From positions 1 through 24,753 of the forward strand of contig CAZBDV010000035.1 of NCBI GenBank assembly GCA_964490765.1: 24,753 nucleotides of DNA, in the 5' to 3' direction. The notes beneath the pieces were generated by a model. That model was not told where the DNA came from. It saw only the letters and a program-made list of their open reading frames with translations, and searched no databases. Shown in pieces: positions 23,925 through 24,753 of this stretch. Source of the stretch: CAZBDV01 sp964490765. Its GTDB lineage: Bacteria > Cloacimonadota > Cloacimonadia > Cloacimonadales > JAJBBL01. Positions within the stretch are counted from its first letter, which is position 1. Each line of letters starts with the position of its first letter. The position numbers and the translations under genes were made by a program.

Positions 23925-24245
23925 CTGCTTTCGGTTCTCCAACTCATACTTATAGAAAATTATTGAGTTCTGTAATCTCTTGCCTGTTAAGTGTTTATGC
24001 CTAGATGCACTGCCTTGCTATCAATGTAAATAGCGTCAAATCAGAATTTCCGGTAATGTCAATCATACCTTGACAAATATTTAGCAACTTTTTTTCTCTT
24101 CCGAACATGGAGCATAATACTACGGCCTTTAAGATAAGACAAAACAGTGAACCAGAAAGTTTGGTAAGATACCTATATCTCAGAAGTTACTGCGGCCTTG
24201 ATAGGATTAGGAAGATTATGCTCCTGACCAAAATCTGGAGATAAC
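23925..24245. other. Intergenic region with a 116-bp inverted-repeat-bounded segment
   Basis: No gene seen. A weak inverted repeat AACTCA/TGAGTT lies shortly after the upstream stop. TTGACA at 24070-24075 lacks a -10 box at normal spacing. The main feature is the inverted-repeat segment at 24109-24224, listed separately. Confidence 0.4.
24109..24224. repeat. Inverted-repeat-bounded element with internal direct repeats
   Basis: GGAGCATAAT (24109-24118) and ATTATGCTCC (24215-24224) are a perfect 10-bp inverted repeat 96 bases apart. Inside are two direct copies of TACT(A/G)CGGCCTT (24118-24129 and 24188-24199). I saw no target-site duplication. It could be a relic of a small mobile element, a long-loop leader structure, or a regulatory site for the GLUG gene that begins 22 bases downstream. 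Confidence 0.45.
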
Positions 24246-24753
24246 ATGAAAAATATTGTTGTGATGATAATTTTAATGGTTCTTACTACAAGCCTCATTG
24301 CTTATGACAGAACTGAACCGACAGCTAATCCACCAGTAAATGGAGATGGTTCTAATGACCATCCTTATGAACTTTCTTCATTAGAGCATCTCTACTGGCT
24401 GGCAGCAGCAGATGATGTGGTCCCGAACCCTAACCGGGGAATTCGCTGGTCCAGTCACTATATACAGACTGCTGACATTGATGCCTCAGACACTGCGAGT
24501 TGGTTCAACGGGCAGGGTTGGGAGCCGATTGGTTTTTATTCAAGTTCTGACAATACAGTAAGCTTTACCGGTTCATACAATGGCCAGGGTAATTCAATAA
24601 ATGGGCTTTATATCAATCGTTCTGCATCGAATAATATTGGTCTTTTTGGGCGATTAGAGGGAGCATTTATCATAAACCTTGGGGTAACCAATGTGAGTAT
24701 TACCGGCCAGAATTCTGTTGGCGGCCTGGCAGGCCAGAATAGAAGCGGTTCTG
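24246..24753 (+). CDS. Secreted GLUG-repeat protein (paralogue 4), N-terminal part only
   Basis: ATG 24246 with GGAG at 24237-24240 opens a frame that stays open for 169 codons to the window edge. The signal peptide is MKNIVVMIILMVLTTSLIA. The next blocks match paralogue 3 closely: NGDGSNDHPYELSSLEHLYW, RGIRWSSHYIQTADIDASDT, SWFNGQGWEPIG, and FTGSYNGQGNSINGLYINRS. The first GLUG unit, NSVGGLAGQNRSG, is reached just before the sequence ends. The C-terminal sorting domain is expected but lies outside the window. It follows paralogue 3 directly on the same strand, 321 bp apart, consistent with tandem duplication. Confidence 0.85.
   Translation, partial: MKNIVVMIILMVLTTSLIAYDRTEPTANPPVNGDGSNDHPYELSSLEHLYWLAAADDVVPNPNRGIRWSSHYIQTADIDASDTASWFNGQGWEPIGFYSSSDNTVSFTGSYNGQGNSINGLYINRSASNNIGLFGRLEGAFIINLGVTNVSITGQNSVGGLAGQNRSGS

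Noticed and set aside
1..24753. tRNA, rRNA, CRISPR array, transposase or phage genes
   Set aside because: I scanned for T-loop GTTCGAA-type signals, repeat-spacer periodicity and transposase or integrase motifs and found none I could support.

Overview
The window looks like a chromosomal segment of an AT-rich bacterium of the Fibrobacteres-Chlorobi-Bacteroidetes (FCB) superphylum. Cloacimonadota or a close relative is my best guess. The main reason is a C-terminal domain of about 85 residues that starts with N-Y/F-P-N-P-F-N-P-E-T and ends in K-M-hydrophobic-L/M-K. It closes five different proteins here and resembles the FlgD-like / type IX secretion (T9SS) sorting domains of that group. The taxonomic call is inference; there is no rRNA, tRNA or other marker gene in the window.

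Layout. 1-422 (minus) is the start of a TPR protein cut by the window edge. It is divergent from 650-4927 (plus), a 1425-residue secreted multidomain protein that ends at a strong terminator. A 51-residue membrane protein with its own terminator follows (5345-5500). 5981-7363 and 8643-10046 are two secreted GLUG-repeat proteins, with a convergent HExxH zinc-peptidase-like gene (7486-8151, minus) between them. 10176-11255 (minus) is a secreted endonuclease I carrying the same C-terminal domain. 11525-12634 (plus) is a lipoprotein with a chitobiase-like domain and an FGE-sulfatase-like domain. 12739-13179 (DUF454 membrane protein) and 13273-14739 (haem catalase) lie in series on the minus strand. 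After 738 bp without a gene comes 15478-19683 (plus), a 1401-residue signalling protein: two degenerate class III cyclase domains, a STAND-type ATPase and about 12.7 kinesin-light-chain-type TPRs. A SAM methyltransferase (19784-20419) and an OsmC protein (20521-20949, minus) converge on a bidirectional terminator. An ICMT/PEMT-like membrane methyltransferase (21192-21776) and two more GLUG proteins (22032-23924; 24246 to the window edge) finish the window.

How the genes fit together. Most coding capacity goes to exported proteins: one propeller/adhesin-like giant, four GLUG paralogues and one nuclease appear to use a common export and anchoring route, and the lipoprotein adds to the envelope set. 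Catalase and OsmC are a peroxide-defence pair, although not adjacent. The cyclase-like ATPase-TPR protein is the most unusual gene: its domain order is that of soluble adenylyl cyclase (sAC), but the metal-binding aspartates look lost, which suggests a sensor or scaffold rather than an enzyme. Gene density is low, most genes seem to be single transcription units, and several spacers carry perfect inverted repeats. I saw no insertion sequence, phage gene, CRISPR array or RNA gene.
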